NCBI GenBank assembly: GCA_965221545.1
Contig: OZ244901.1
Span: 124,001-188,000, forward strand
Reading direction: 5' to 3'
Source: JAJEFO01 sp022819605
GTDB lineage: Bacteria; Pseudomonadota; Alphaproteobacteria; Rhodobacterales; Rhodobacteraceae
DNA: 64,000 bases
Below, in pieces: positions 53,525 through 63,094 of the stretch. The notes under the pieces are model-generated. The model was given only the letters and a program-made list of their open reading frames with translations. It ran no database searches and was not told where the DNA came from. A program made the translations under genes and the position numbers. Numbering within the stretch: position 1 is the stretch's first letter; the number at the start of each line of letters is the position of its first letter.

Positions 53525-55537
53525 ATGTACAAAGCCCTGATTGCGGCAATTCTCCTGAGCGGATGGACGACGGCCGGACTTGCCCAGACGAGTGCTGAGA
53601 TCGCTAGCTACAAGCGCGCGGTCGGGGCCATGAAGGAAGGCGACTGGGATACGGCGCGCGCCGAAGCGCGGCGTGCAGGACCCGTCGGACGCGACATCAT
53701 CGAATGGCGGCGGTTTCGCGCGAGCGAGGGTGACTTCGATTCGGTCCGGAATTTCCTGGCCCGTCGCGCCGACTGGCCAGGACTGAAGCTCCTGCGGCGC
53801 AGGTCTGAAGTCAACGTTCCCATCGGAAGCCGCCCGCTGGAGGTTATCGACTTTTTCTCCAGCCAGCCGCCTCAGACGGGTGCCGGTGCGCGGGCCCTGA
53901 TTGCCGCCTACCGTTCAAGGGGTCTTGACGCCAAGGCCGAAGCCGAGGCGGTGCGCGTCTGGCAGACGATGCTCATTGAGCAGGAGGATCACGACGCGCT
54001 TCTCCGGGAATTCGGAAATGTCCTCGGAGAACATCACGAAGCCCGGCTCGACATGGCGCTTTGGCAAGGCGCGAGGCAGAACGCCGAGCGGATGTACCCG
54101 CTCGTCAGCAAGGGCTGGGTGGCTCTTGGAAGGGCGCGGCTGGCTAGGCGCGGGACCGGGTCTGGCGTCGATGCGCTTATCGGCAGGGTGCCCGGAACCC
54201 ATCGCGATCATCCCGGCCTGGCCTTCGAGAGAATGCAGTGGCGGGCGCGAAACGGCGATAACCTGGAAGCGGCGGCCTTCTTTTTCGATGCGGACGAGGA
54301 CGGGCTTGGACTCCCTGAGCGATGGGCGGGCTGGAGAAGGTCGCTGGCACGTCGCTTGATGCGCGACGGCAAGGCCAAACTGGCTTATCGGCTTGCGTCC
54401 CGGCACGGGCTGCATGAGGGGACGAGCTATGCCGACCTGGAGTGGCTTTCCGGGTACCTGGCGCTGACCTACAGGAACGATGGACAGCTCGCGCTGCACC
54501 ACTTCAAGCGATTCCGGGATGCGGTCGAAAGGCCGATCTCCCTCGGCAGGGCAGGCTATTGGGAAGGCCGAGCGCACGAATTGCTGGGAGACATGGCAAG
54601 CGCGAGGCGCGCCTATGCCCTCGGTGCCAGGCATCAGACGAGCTTCTACGGCCTGCTGGCCGCCGAACGAGCGGGCATTCCCCTGGATCCGAGACTGAGA
54701 GGCGAGGAGACGTTTCCCCAGTGGACGAGAACCACGTTGCCGGAGAGCTCGGTCTTCGCAGCCGTACGATTCTTCATTGCGTCGGGTGAGCGCGACCAGG
54801 CTGAACAGTTCGTCAGCCACATGGCAGAGACCCTGCCACGCGACGAGCTCGGAAGCCTCGGGGAATACGTGCTGGCAGTGAACGAGCCGCATCTCTCGGT
54901 GGCCATTGCGAAACAGGCGGCAAGGCGAGGAATCGTGCTGCCAAAATTCTACTTTCCGGTCGCGCAAATGGGTGTCTCCAATTTCCCGATTCCGAGGGAG
55001 CTCGTGCTGGCCATCACGAGGCAGGAAAGCGAATTCGATCCTGCTGTCCGGAGCCGCGTGGGTGCGCTGGGCATCATGCAACTGATGCCCGATACTGCCA
55101 GGGAGGTCGCCGCATATCTGGATATGCCCTACAGCAGCAGCCGGATGCTCTCGGATACGTACTACAACACGCGGCTGGGAACGGCCTATCTGGACGAACT
55201 GCTGGAAAAGTATGACGGCAACGTCGTGCTGGTCGCCGCAGCTTACAATGCCGGGCCGGGCCGCGCGGACCGCTGGATTGATTCCCTGGGAGATCCCAAG
55301 CGAAGCGACATGGTCGACTGGATCGAGCACATTCCCTACAGCGAAACGCGAAACTACGTGATGCGGGTTGCCGAGGGAGCGCTGATCTATCGAGCCAGGC
55401 TTGGTGGACGGTTCGGTCCTGTTTCCTTGAGCCGGGAGATCGCGAGCTGGCAGGGGCATGAACGGGCCGTTGCGAGGGGATGGTCTGGATGGACAGCGGT
55501 CCGGCCGCGACTCAGGCCATCACCCCTGACCGATTGA
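53525..55537 (+). CDS. slt: Soluble lytic murein transglycosylase
   Basis: A 670-residue periplasmic enzyme that cleaves peptidoglycan between N-acetylmuramic acid and N-acetylglucosamine. The signal peptide is ALIAAILLSGWTTAGLAQ. A long alpha-superhelical region precedes the catalytic domain, which begins near residue 490: ELVLAITRQESEFDP holds the catalytic Glu, then ALGIMQLMPDTA and AAYNAGPGRADRW. ATG 53525 was chosen because it places the signal peptide at the terminus; ATG 53483 adds 14 residues. Family length is about 640-670. Confidence 0.92.
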   Translation: MYKALIAAILLSGWTTAGLAQTSAEIASYKRAVGAMKEGDWDTARAEARRAGPVGRDIIEWRRFRASEGDFDSVRNFLARRADWPGLKLLRRRSEVNVPIGSRPLEVIDFFSSQPPQTGAGARALIAAYRSRGLDAKAEAEAVRVWQTMLIEQEDHDALLREFGNVLGEHHEARLDMALWQGARQNAERMYPLVSKGWVALGRARLARRGTGSGVDALIGRVPGTHRDHPGLAFERMQWRARNGDNLEAAAFFFDADEDGLGLPERWAGWRRSLARRLMRDGKAKLAYRLASRHGLHEGTSYADLEWLSGYLALTYRNDGQLALHHFKRFRDAVERPISLGRAGYWEGRAHELLGDMASARRAYALGARHQTSFYGLLAAERAGIPLDPRLRGEETFPQWTRTTLPESSVFAAVRFFIASGERDQAEQFVSHMAETLPRDELGSLGEYVLAVNEPHLSVAIAKQAARRGIVLPKFYFPVAQMGVSNFPIPRELVLAITRQESEFDPAVRSRVGALGIMQLMPDTAREVAAYLDMPYSSSRMLSDTYYNTRLGTAYLDELLEKYDGNVVLVAAAYNAGPGRADRWIDSLGDPKRSDMVDWIEHIPYSETRNYVMRVAEGALIYRARLGGRFGPVSLSREIASWQGHERAVARGWSGWTAVRPRLRPSPLTD

Positions 55538-55577
55538 GACGCTGGATCGCACTCGCGCGATGCCCCTCCCCCGATGT

Positions 55578-56831
55578 TCAGCGCAGTGACCGGCCTTTCA
55601 TGATCGCGTCCGGTCCGAACTTCTTGCGTATCCTGTCGGATGCGCGTTCGGCCGCAGCCCGGATGCGTGATCCTGGATCCAGGAGATCACCTCCCGCGTC
55701 CGCGTCCGCCGCGCTCTCGAGATGGGAAAGGCCGACGCCGAGCAGCCGGTAAGGACCATTTTCGCCAACTTGGTCGAAGAGCGTCCGTGCAGTGCGATAG
55801 ATCCGGTCAGCAATCTGCGTGGGTTCCGGAAGGCCGGATTGGCGGGTCAGCAAACGGTGATTTGCGCGCTTCAGCTTCAGCGTCACCGTGCGCCCGGCGA
55901 GATCCTTGGCCTTTGCCCGGTCCGACACCTTTTCGGCGAGACGCCATATGTGGCCGTCAAGAATGTCGGGATTTCCAGTGTCTTCCCCGAACGTCGTTTC
56001 ATTCGAAATCGACTTGACCGGAGTCCTCGACGAAACGGGCCTGCGGTCTTCCCCGCGCGCAAGGTGATAAAGACGCTCGCCGAAGCTTCCAAACCGCGTA
56101 ATCAGGTCCCGTTTTTCCCAGCGGAGCAGATCGGAGAACGTCCGTATTTCGGCCCTTTCCAGCGAAGCCTGCGCCTGTTGACCGACCCCCCAGATGAGGC
56201 TTACCCGCTGCTCGCTCAGGAAGCTGGCCGTTTCGGCGCGACCTATCACTGAGAATCCCCTGGGCTTGTCCCGGTCGGATGCCACCTTGGCAAGGAACTT
56301 GTTGTGGCTGAGGCCGATCGAGCCGGTGAGGCCGATCTCGTCCTCCATGCGCCTCACGAGTCTGGCCAGCAGGACCGCCGGCGGTTCGCCGTGCAGTCGC
56401 TCCGTTCCGGTCAGGTCCATGAACGCTTCATCCAGCGACAGCGGCTCGACCGCTGGCGTCAGGTCTTCCATCATCGCGCGAATTTTCCGGCTGACTTCGA
56501 CGTAGACGGCCATTCGTCCTTTCAGCACCACGGCGTCCGGGCACAGTTTCAGCGCCTGGAACATTGGCATCGCTGACCGAACCCCCCGAATGCGCGCGAT
56601 ATAGCAGGCCGTCGACACCACGCCTCTCTTGCCGCCGCCGATGATGACAGGCTTGTCGTTCAAGTCCGGGTTTTCCCGTTTCTCCACGCTGGCATAAAAC
56701 GCGTCGCAATCCATGTGCGCGATCGACAATTCGAAGAGCTCGGGATGCTCGATGATCCGTGGCCGGCCACAGTCCGGGCAGCGGGGGCCGGATTCGAACC
56801 TTGTCAGGCAATCGCGGCAGAGCGCAGGCAT
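55578..56831 (-). CDS. dinB: DNA polymerase IV with N-terminal zinc-ribbon-like lead
   Basis: A 417-residue Y-family polymerase for translesion synthesis. The catalytic site residues are in IAHMDCDAFYASVEKRENP and LSLDEAFMDLTGTERL; the helix-hairpin-helix region is LIWGVGQQAQASLERAEIRT. Before the usual start there are about 38 extra residues with Cys5, Cys8, Cys18 and Cys21, a possible zinc site seen in several alphaproteobacterial DinB proteins. The C terminus lacks a clear beta-clamp motif of the QLVLGL kind, or has a variant. No LexA box was identified upstream. Confidence 0.92.
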   Translation of the reverse strand: MPALCRDCLTRFESGPRCPDCGRPRIIEHPELFELSIAHMDCDAFYASVEKRENPDLNDKPVIIGGGKRGVVSTACYIARIRGVRSAMPMFQALKLCPDAVVLKGRMAVYVEVSRKIRAMMEDLTPAVEPLSLDEAFMDLTGTERLHGEPPAVLLARLVRRMEDEIGLTGSIGLSHNKFLAKVASDRDKPRGFSVIGRAETASFLSEQRVSLIWGVGQQAQASLERAEIRTFSDLLRWEKRDLITRFGSFGERLYHLARGEDRRPVSSRTPVKSISNETTFGEDTGNPDILDGHIWRLAEKVSDRAKAKDLAGRTVTLKLKRANHRLLTRQSGLPEPTQIADRIYRTARTLFDQVGENGPYRLLGVGLSHLESAADADAGGDLLDPGSRIRAAAERASDRIRKKFGPDAIMKGRSLR

Positions 56832-57098
56832 GTTCGGAAGATACCGAATTGCCTTGACCAGTGACAGGACGATTTTGGCACGGATTGCCGAATCCGGGCG
56901 AAAGAACTTTTTTCACGGCACGATCCGTAGTAGCGGCATGCCTGCACCCGGATTTCTCACGAAGCGTCCGGAAACGGGAAGAACCTGACTCGCCCTAGGC
57001 ACGTGCATGGCTTCCTCCGCCCGCTTGCCCATGTCGAAGGACGCTGGGACACAAATTGCATAGCTTCGTGGCAACGCAGCGAAAGTGAAGGAACGAAA

Positions 57099-57992
57099 AT
57101 GGACATCCTTGATACCATCTCCTTGTCCGGCGGCGGCGCTACGGTGCTCTTGCTGGCGGTATTCATACTGCTTTGCGTCTATCTGGGCATCCGGATCGTG
57201 CCCCAGTCGGAGAAGCATGTGGTCGAGCGCTTTGGGCGCCTTCGTACGGTCCTCGGCCCGGGTATCAACTTGATCGTGCCCTTTCTCGACAAGATTCGGC
57301 ACAAGATCTCGATCCTCGAGCGGCAGCTTCCCAATGCCAGCCAGGATGCGATTACGGCAGACAACGTGCTGGTGCAGGTCGAAACCAGCGTATTTTACCG
57401 GATCATAGCGCCCGAGAGGACAGTGTATCGCATCCGCGACGTAGATGGCGCCATAGCCACGACCGTTGCGGGCATAGTCCGTGCCGAAATCGGCAGGATG
57501 GAGCTTGACGAGGTGCAGGCAAACCGAGCGGCCCTGATTTCCACCATCAAGGACAGCGTGGAAGACGCCGTGGAGGCCTGGGGGATCGAGGTGACCCGCG
57601 CCGAAATCCTGGATGTGGATCTCGACCAGGCCACCCGCGACGCCATGCTGCAGCAGTTGAATGCCGAACGGGAGCGACGCGCCCAGGTAACGCTCGCGGA
57701 GGGCGAGAAACGCGCAGTGGAACTGGCGGCCGATGCCGAACTCTATGCTGCGGAGCAGGCGGCCAAGGCCCGTCGCGTTCAGGCGGACGCGGAAGCCTAC
57801 GCGACCGGCGTTGTCGCGAAGGCGATCCAGGACAACGGGCTGGAGGCCGCGCGCTACCAGGTCGCGCTCAAGCAGGTCGAAGCGCTGAATGCTCTCGGCG
57901 GTCGCGAAGGATCGAACACGATTGTCGTTCCCGCCAACGCCGTCGAGGCCTTCGGCGATGCCTTCAAGATGCTGAAGGGGAAGACGCAATGA
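57099..57992 (+). CDS. SPFH domain protein, stomatin/QmcA-like
   Basis: A 297-residue membrane protein with an N-terminal segment (ATVLLLAVFILLCVYLGI) and an SPFH/band-7 domain (IVPQSEKHVVERFGRLRTVL, PFLDKIRHKISILERQ). An Ala/Glu-rich helical part follows (AEGEKRAVELAADAELYAAE). It overlaps a NfeD gene by 4 bp, the usual stomatin-NfeD pairing in membrane quality control. ATG 57099 follows a GAAGGAAC site; ATG 57003 would add an unrelated lead. Confidence 0.92.
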   Translation: MDILDTISLSGGGATVLLLAVFILLCVYLGIRIVPQSEKHVVERFGRLRTVLGPGINLIVPFLDKIRHKISILERQLPNASQDAITADNVLVQVETSVFYRIIAPERTVYRIRDVDGAIATTVAGIVRAEIGRMELDEVQANRAALISTIKDSVEDAVEAWGIEVTRAEILDVDLDQATRDAMLQQLNAERERRAQVTLAEGEKRAVELAADAELYAAEQAAKARRVQADAEAYATGVVAKAIQDNGLEAARYQVALKQVEALNALGGREGSNTIVVPANAVEAFGDAFKMLKGKTQ

Positions 57993-58270
57993 CTTTCTGG
58001 TCGATTTGGTGGGTCTGGATGATCGGTGCGCTGATCCTGGCAATCCTTGAAGTCCTGGTGCCCGCCCAGGTGTTTCTCGGCTTCGCGATCGGTGCGGCCC
58101 TGGTCGGCCTCGCCTTGCTGGCCGGCATCCCCGGTCTGGCCGGCTCCCTGTCGGCCCTTGCCTTGGCATTCGCGGTCGCGTCGCTCATTGCATGGGTGCT
58201 TGTGCGCCGCCTGATGGGCATTCGGAAAGGGCAGGTGAAGCACTTCGACCATGACATCAACGAGGACTGA
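57989..58270 (+). CDS. NfeD-like short membrane protein
   Basis: A 93-residue protein of the short NfeD type (NfeD1b) with three hydrophobic segments (WWVWMIGALILAILEVLVPA, GFAIGAALVGLALLAGIPG and ALAFAVASLIAWVLVRRL). The OB-fold tail usually found in NfeD is missing: the protein ends 22 residues after the last helix. Its ATG overlaps the stop of the SPFH gene, so they act together. The 3' end overlaps rnhB by 20 bp if the long RnhB start is used. Confidence 0.85.
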   Translation: MTFWSIWWVWMIGALILAILEVLVPAQVFLGFAIGAALVGLALLAGIPGLAGSLSALALAFAVASLIAWVLVRRLMGIRKGQVKHFDHDINED

Positions 58271-58937
58271 ACGCCCTGACGGGCGCGCGCCCTCAATGCC
58301 GGTCGCTCCGCCCGCCATCGGTATTTTGCCGGACATGCCGGACTACTCAGTGGAAAGGATGCTCCATGCGGGCGGGGCCCGAGAAGTTGCCGGAGTGGAT
58401 GAGGCGGGACGGGGTCCGTTGGCGGGACCCGTGACAGCCGCTGCCGTCGTGCTTGACGCCAACGCGCTTCCTTCAGGGATCAACGATTCGAAGAAGCTCG
58501 GGCCGAAGGCGCGCGTCCGTCTCCTCAAGGAGATCATGGCCTGCGCGAGCGTTTCCGTGGCACATGCCTCCGTCGAGGAAATCGACAAGCTGAACATCCT
58601 CCACGCGTCGCTTCTCGCCATGAAGCGTGCCGTGGCAGGCCTGCGCCGCACGCCCTGCCACGCGCTGATCGACGGCAACGTAGTGCCTGGCTGTCTTGGC
58701 TGCGATGCGACGGCCCTGGTGAAGGGTGATGCCCGCAGCCTGTCGATTGCAGCGGCGTCCATCTTGGCCAAGGTGACCCGCGACCGGATCATGGAGGATC
58801 TGGCGCGGGAGTTTCCTGGCTACGGCTGGGAAAGAAATGCCGGATACCCCACGAAGGCCCATCGGAGGGCCCTCGCAAATCTCGGGGTTACCCCGCACCA
58901 CAGGCGTTCGTTCAAGACCGTTCAGGAAGTGCTGTGA
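58251..58937 (+). CDS. rnhB: Ribonuclease HII
   Basis: A ribonuclease that cuts the RNA strand at ribonucleotides in DNA. Signatures are EVAGVDEAGRGPLAGPVTAA with the first catalytic Asp-Glu, GINDSKKLG, and HALIDGN with a further Asp; the C-terminal GYPTKAHRRALANLGVTPHHR is typical. The conserved part begins near MPDYSVE at 58335, so the true start may be 58335 (200 residues) or 58296; 58251 gives 228 residues and overlaps the NfeD gene. Confidence 0.93.
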   Translation: MTSTRTERPDGRAPSMPVAPPAIGILPDMPDYSVERMLHAGGAREVAGVDEAGRGPLAGPVTAAAVVLDANALPSGINDSKKLGPKARVRLLKEIMACASVSVAHASVEEIDKLNILHASLLAMKRAVAGLRRTPCHALIDGNVVPGCLGCDATALVKGDARSLSIAAASILAKVTRDRIMEDLAREFPGYGWERNAGYPTKAHRRALANLGVTPHHRRSFKTVQEVL

Positions 58938-59042
58938 CGGCAGGTTGCTTTGGACGTTCGGACCGGGCGCATTCCACGAAGTCGAGGCACGAACCGGGAC
59001 TTTCCGCGAAACCCGGGCTCGCGGCCCGTGACATTCCTGGTG

Positions 59043-60143
59043 TCAGCCGATCCGTCCGCGCGTGCCGCCGGTTTGCGCACGATCAAGGAGGAAGTGATCG
59101 AGGATGACGCTGGCCGCCATGGCTTCAGCCACGGGCGCCGCGCGGATGCCGACGCAGGGGTCGTGCCGACCCTTGGTCACGATCTCGGTCGCTTCGCCGT
59201 CCTTGGTTATGGTCTTTCGAGGCGTCAGGATCGACGACGTCGGCTTGACCGCGAACCGGACCACGATGTCTTGGCCGGTCGAGATTCCGCCGAGAATGCC
59301 GCCAGCATGGTTCGAATCAAATTCAGGACCGTCCGTTCCCATTGATATCTCGTCCGCGTTTTCCGCGCCTGCAAGTCGTGCGGCCGCCATGCCTTCGCCG
59401 ATTTCCACGCCCTTGACCGCGTTTATGCTCATCATTGCTGCCGCAAGGTCCGTGTCGAGCTTGCCGTAGACTGGCGCCCCCAGCCCCGGCGGACATCCCC
59501 GGACCGTCACCTCGATGATTGCGCCGATCGAAGAGCCGGACTTGCGAAGGCCGTCGAGATAGGGTCCCCAGTCCTCGGCCGACTTCGCGTCGGGCGTCCA
59601 GAACGGGTTACGATCGATTTCTTCCCAGTCGAAGCGGTCGCGATCGATTTCCCTGTCGCCCATCGCGACCATGTAACCCTTGATCAACAGGCCGGGAACG
59701 AGCTGTTCGAGCGCAGCGCGCGCGACCCCGCCTGCAGCAACGCGCGCGGCCGTCTCGCGGGCTGACGAGCGACCGCCTCCCCGGTAGTCCCGGATACCGT
59801 ATTTCTGCCAATAGGTGATGTCGGCATGACCGGGGCGGAACTTTTCGGCGATGTCGCTGTAGTCCTTCGAACGCTGGTCGGTATTCCGGATCATGAGCTG
59901 GATCGGAGTGCCGGTGGTTTTGCCCGCGAAAGTGCCAGACAGGATCTCGACTTCGTCCGCTTCGCGTCGCTGCGAGGTGTAGCGGCTTTGGCCGGGCCTG
60001 CGCCTGTCGAGCCAGACCTGGATTTCCGCAGGCTCAAGCGGGATGCCAGGCGGGCAGCCGTCAACCGTCGCGCCAAGTGCGGGCCCGTGGCTTTCACCCC
60101 AGGTTGTGACCCGGAAGAGATGTCCATAGGTGTTGACGCTCAT
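59043..60143 (-). CDS. aroC: Chorismate synthase
   Basis: A 366-residue FMN-dependent enzyme for the last step of the shikimate pathway. All signatures are present: the N-terminal YGHLFRVTTWGESHGPALG, RRPGQSRYTSQRREADEVE, GGGRSSARETAARVAAGG and FDSNHAGGILGGISTG. Length is normal. It is a single gene, convergent with rnhB, with its promoter in the gap shared with the thi operon. Confidence 0.95.
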   Translation of the reverse strand: MSVNTYGHLFRVTTWGESHGPALGATVDGCPPGIPLEPAEIQVWLDRRRPGQSRYTSQRREADEVEILSGTFAGKTTGTPIQLMIRNTDQRSKDYSDIAEKFRPGHADITYWQKYGIRDYRGGGRSSARETAARVAAGGVARAALEQLVPGLLIKGYMVAMGDREIDRDRFDWEEIDRNPFWTPDAKSAEDWGPYLDGLRKSGSSIGAIIEVTVRGCPPGLGAPVYGKLDTDLAAAMMSINAVKGVEIGEGMAAARLAGAENADEISMGTDGPEFDSNHAGGILGGISTGQDIVVRFAVKPTSSILTPRKTITKDGEATEIVTKGRHDPCVGIRAAPVAEAMAASVILDHFLLDRAQTGGTRGRIG

Positions 60144-60432
60144 GATGCAGCTCCATGCTGCAGACCTATTATCCGCTCTCCCTGCTCAGGGGAAGGCGGG
60201 GCGGACGCAATGCTCGTGCAATCGAGTCCATCACGGCCTTGTTCACTGCAGAGTGATCCAACACTACACCAACCCGGCAGGTCACCTCGTCGTCTGCACG
60301 GGTTCGCGTGACTCGCACCTGCCTGGCAGTGAGGTCGAGGATGCTGCAGCGGCTTTCGAGTGGCGTCTGTGCGAATGCCCGAGAAAGGGCTGATGTGAGG
60401 GTTGCCGCGAACAAGAGAGGCCGCTATGAACA

Positions 60433-60520
60433 CGATACCTCGGGGTGCCTTCCAAGGCTGAGATGCAATTCCGCGAACCCGTTGAACCTGAACCGGATAA
60501 CGCCGGCGGAGGGAAGGTCG
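60433..60520 (+). promoter_or_regulatory. TPP riboswitch (THI element)
   Basis: The conserved cores are CGGGGTGCC at 60441-60449, GGCTGAGAT at 60456-60464 and ACCCGTTGAACCTGAACCGG from about 60477, followed by GGATAACGCCGGCGGAGGGAA. The outer stem can form between CGATACCTC (60433-60441) and GAGGGAAGGTCG (60509-60520). The ribosome site of thiB (AAGGAG at about 60550) lies 30 bases downstream, so control at translation start is likely. The remaining gap 60144-60432 holds the aroC promoter side and no gene. Confidence 0.93.
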
Positions 60521-60563
60521 AGCATCCTCATCCTTTCCCCCGTCCTGAAACAAGGAGTGAGAG

Positions 60564-61553
60564 ATGCGAATTCCGTCCCTTGGTGCAGGACTTGTCCTGG
60601 CAGCTGGCGCTGCCACGGCCGGGAGCCTGCCAGAACTCACCGTCATCACCTATGACAGCTTCGTGTCGGACTGGGGCCCAGGCCCTGCCGTCGAGGCCGC
60701 CTTCGAAGAGACGTGCGAGTGTGATCTCAATTTTGTCGCCGCAGGCGATGGCGCAGCGCTTCTGGCGCGCGTCAAGCTGGAAGGCGAACGGAGCGAGGCC
60801 GACATCGTGCTCGGCATCGATACCAACCTGACGGCCGAGGCTGCGGCTACCGGGCTCTTTGCGCCTCATGGCGGTACCGTCACCGGCCTGGACGTCCCGG
60901 TCGCTTGGGAGGACGAGACCTTCCTGCCGTATGACTGGGGCTACTTCGCGTTCGTGCATGACGCCAGTCTCGAAAGCGTCCCGCAAAGCTTCGAGGAACT
61001 TGCCGCAGGCGACGTGTCCATCGTCATCCAGGATCCGCGCTCGTCCACGCCTGGACTCGGGCTCCTCCTGTGGGTCAAGACCGCCTACGGAGATCGCGCG
61101 CCGGAAATCTGGAGCGCGCTTGCCGACAATGTCGTGACCGTCACGCCGGGCTGGTCCGAGGCCTATGGCATGTTCCTGGAGGGCGAAGCCGACATGGTCC
61201 TGTCCTACACGACCTCGCCCGCCTATCACCTGATCGCGGAAGGCGATGCAAGCAAGGCCGCGGCCCCGTTCTCTGAAGGCCACTACATGCAGGTCGAAGT
61301 TGCCGGCAAGCTGGCGTCGACCGATCAACCGGAACTGGCGGACCGGTTCCTGGCGTTCATGCTGACCGACGCGTTCCAGTCAATCATTCCGACAACGAAC
61401 TGGATGTATCCTGCTGTCATTCCTGGCGACGGCCTGCCGGACGGGTTCGAGACGTTGATCCGGCCTGCGAAGCCATTGCTCTTGTCGGCAGCAGAGGCGC
61501 GCGCTGCCCGTGGATCTGCGCTGGATGAATGGCTGAACGCGCTCAGCCGCTAG
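60564..61553 (+). CDS. thiB: Thiamine ABC transporter, binding protein
   Basis: A 329-residue periplasmic protein that binds thiamine and its phosphates. The signal peptide is short (PSLGAGLVLAAGAATAGS) and the mature start LPELTVITYDSFVSDWGPGP is the ThiB/TbpA pattern. Other family blocks are DIVLGIDTNLTAEA, LPYDWGYFAF and DPRSSTPGLGLLLW. It follows a TPP riboswitch and has an AAGGAGTGAGAG ribosome site. Its 3' end overlaps thiP by 25 bp. Expression should fall when TPP is plentiful. Confidence 0.94.
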   Translation: MRIPSLGAGLVLAAGAATAGSLPELTVITYDSFVSDWGPGPAVEAAFEETCECDLNFVAAGDGAALLARVKLEGERSEADIVLGIDTNLTAEAAATGLFAPHGGTVTGLDVPVAWEDETFLPYDWGYFAFVHDASLESVPQSFEELAAGDVSIVIQDPRSSTPGLGLLLWVKTAYGDRAPEIWSALADNVVTVTPGWSEAYGMFLEGEADMVLSYTTSPAYHLIAEGDASKAAAPFSEGHYMQVEVAGKLASTDQPELADRFLAFMLTDAFQSIIPTTNWMYPAVIPGDGLPDGFETLIRPAKPLLLSAAEARAARGSALDEWLNALSR

Positions 61554-63094
61554 GGGCGGCGGGCGTCATCGGCATCGTCGCTGCGGCGGCGATCCCGTTG
61601 CTGATCCTGCTTGCGACCGTCGCAATCATCCGTGTCGCGGAGCCGGGCGGCGGCCTGACGCAGGCGGACTGGGCCGCAATCCGGTTCACCCTGTGGCAGG
61701 CATTTCTGTCGGCCGCGTTCAGCGTCGCGCTCGCGGTGCCGGTGGCCCGGGCGCTGGCGCGAAGGCGGTTTCCGGGCCGCGGAGTTCTCGTCACGCTCCT
61801 CGGCGCGCCTTTTCTTCTGCCGGTGATCGTCGCCATCTTCGGGCTGCTGGCCGTCTTTGGCCGGGGAGGACTTGTCAATTCAGGGCTTGAAATGCTGGGG
61901 CTGCCGCAGATTTCGATCTACGGGCTCCATGGCGTCGTCCTGGCTCATGTCTTCTTCAACCTTCCGCTGGCGACGCGGCTCATCCTGCAGGGCTGGCAGG
62001 AAATCCCGTCCGAGCGCTTTCGCCTGGCGGCGAGCCTCGGCATGGATGCGGGTGCCGTGAACCGGCATCTCGAATGGCCGATGCTGCGGCAAGTGGTGCC
62101 GGGTGCCGCGCTGGTGATCTTCGTGATCTGCACCATGAGCTTTGCGGTTGCCCTCACGCTTGGCGGCGGGCCACGCGCGACCACCGTGGAACTGGCGATC
62201 TATCAGGCGCTTCGGTTCGAGTTCGACCTCGACCGCGCCGCGTTCCTGTCGCTCATCCAGCTCGCAATCACGGTGTTCCTGGCAATGCTGGCATACCGGG
62301 TCCTGCGCCATCAGGGATTCGCGCACGGGCTTGATCGCCCCTTGCTGCGCTGGGACGGGCGCAGACCTGCCCTCAGGCTCCTTGACGGGATCCTGATTCT
62401 GTTCGCGGCCTTGTTTCTCCTTGTGCCGATCGCGTCCGCGGTGGTTCGTGGCCTGCCGGAAGTCCTTGGGCTTCCACAGGTCGTCTGGGTGTCGGCCCTT
62501 CGTTCGATCTGCGTGGCTGGCGCGTCAACAGTGCTTGTCGTCGTGCTTTCGGTCATGATGGCTCTGGCGGCAACGCGGCTCAAGGGTCGGGGCGGCTGGA
62601 TCGAAACGGCAGGCCTGACGGCATTGGCGGCGTCCCCCCTCGTGCTTGGCACCGGGCTCTTCGTGCTCATACATCCTGTTGCCAATCCCGAAGCGCTGGC
62701 GCTGCCAGTTACGGCACTCGTGAACGCGTTCGTGACGCTGCCATTCGCGCTTCGCTCGCTCGTGCCGGCCTGCCGGACCATCGAGTCGGAATACGGGCGC
62801 TTGGCGGATTCGCTTGGCCTGCAGGGATGGGCGCGCCTGAGGCTCGTTGTCTTGCCGCGCCTCAGGCGGCCGCTCGGGTTCTCTGCCGGCCTGGCGGCCG
62901 CGCTGTCGATGGGGGATCTTGGCGTGATTGCGCTCTTTGCCGATCCCGATACGGCGACACTGCCGCTGCAGGTCTATCGCCTCATGGGTGCGTATCGGAT
63001 GGAAGAGGCCGGCGGGGCCGCCGTCTTGCTCCTCGCGCTGAGTTTCGGGGTGTTCTGGATTCTGGACAGGGGAGCGCGGCGTGCTGACGCTTGA
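61529..63094 (+). CDS. thiP: Thiamine ABC transporter, permease
   Basis: A 521-residue inner-membrane permease with about twelve hydrophobic segments and two BPD-transport domains in one chain. The coupling-loop motifs are RFRLAASLGMDAGAVNRHLE in the first half and EYGRLADSLGLQGWARLRLV in the second. Fused permeases of this kind are typical of ThiP and iron-type importers; the neighbours and the riboswitch fix the substrate as thiamine. The start overlaps thiB and the end overlaps thiQ by 14 bp. Confidence 0.93.
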   Translation: MAERAQPLGAAGVIGIVAAAAIPLLILLATVAIIRVAEPGGGLTQADWAAIRFTLWQAFLSAAFSVALAVPVARALARRRFPGRGVLVTLLGAPFLLPVIVAIFGLLAVFGRGGLVNSGLEMLGLPQISIYGLHGVVLAHVFFNLPLATRLILQGWQEIPSERFRLAASLGMDAGAVNRHLEWPMLRQVVPGAALVIFVICTMSFAVALTLGGGPRATTVELAIYQALRFEFDLDRAAFLSLIQLAITVFLAMLAYRVLRHQGFAHGLDRPLLRWDGRRPALRLLDGILILFAALFLLVPIASAVVRGLPEVLGLPQVVWVSALRSICVAGASTVLVVVLSVMMALAATRLKGRGGWIETAGLTALAASPLVLGTGLFVLIHPVANPEALALPVTALVNAFVTLPFALRSLVPACRTIESEYGRLADSLGLQGWARLRLVVLPRLRRPLGFSAGLAAALSMGDLGVIALFADPDTATLPLQVYRLMGAYRMEEAGGAAVLLLALSFGVFWILDRGARRADA

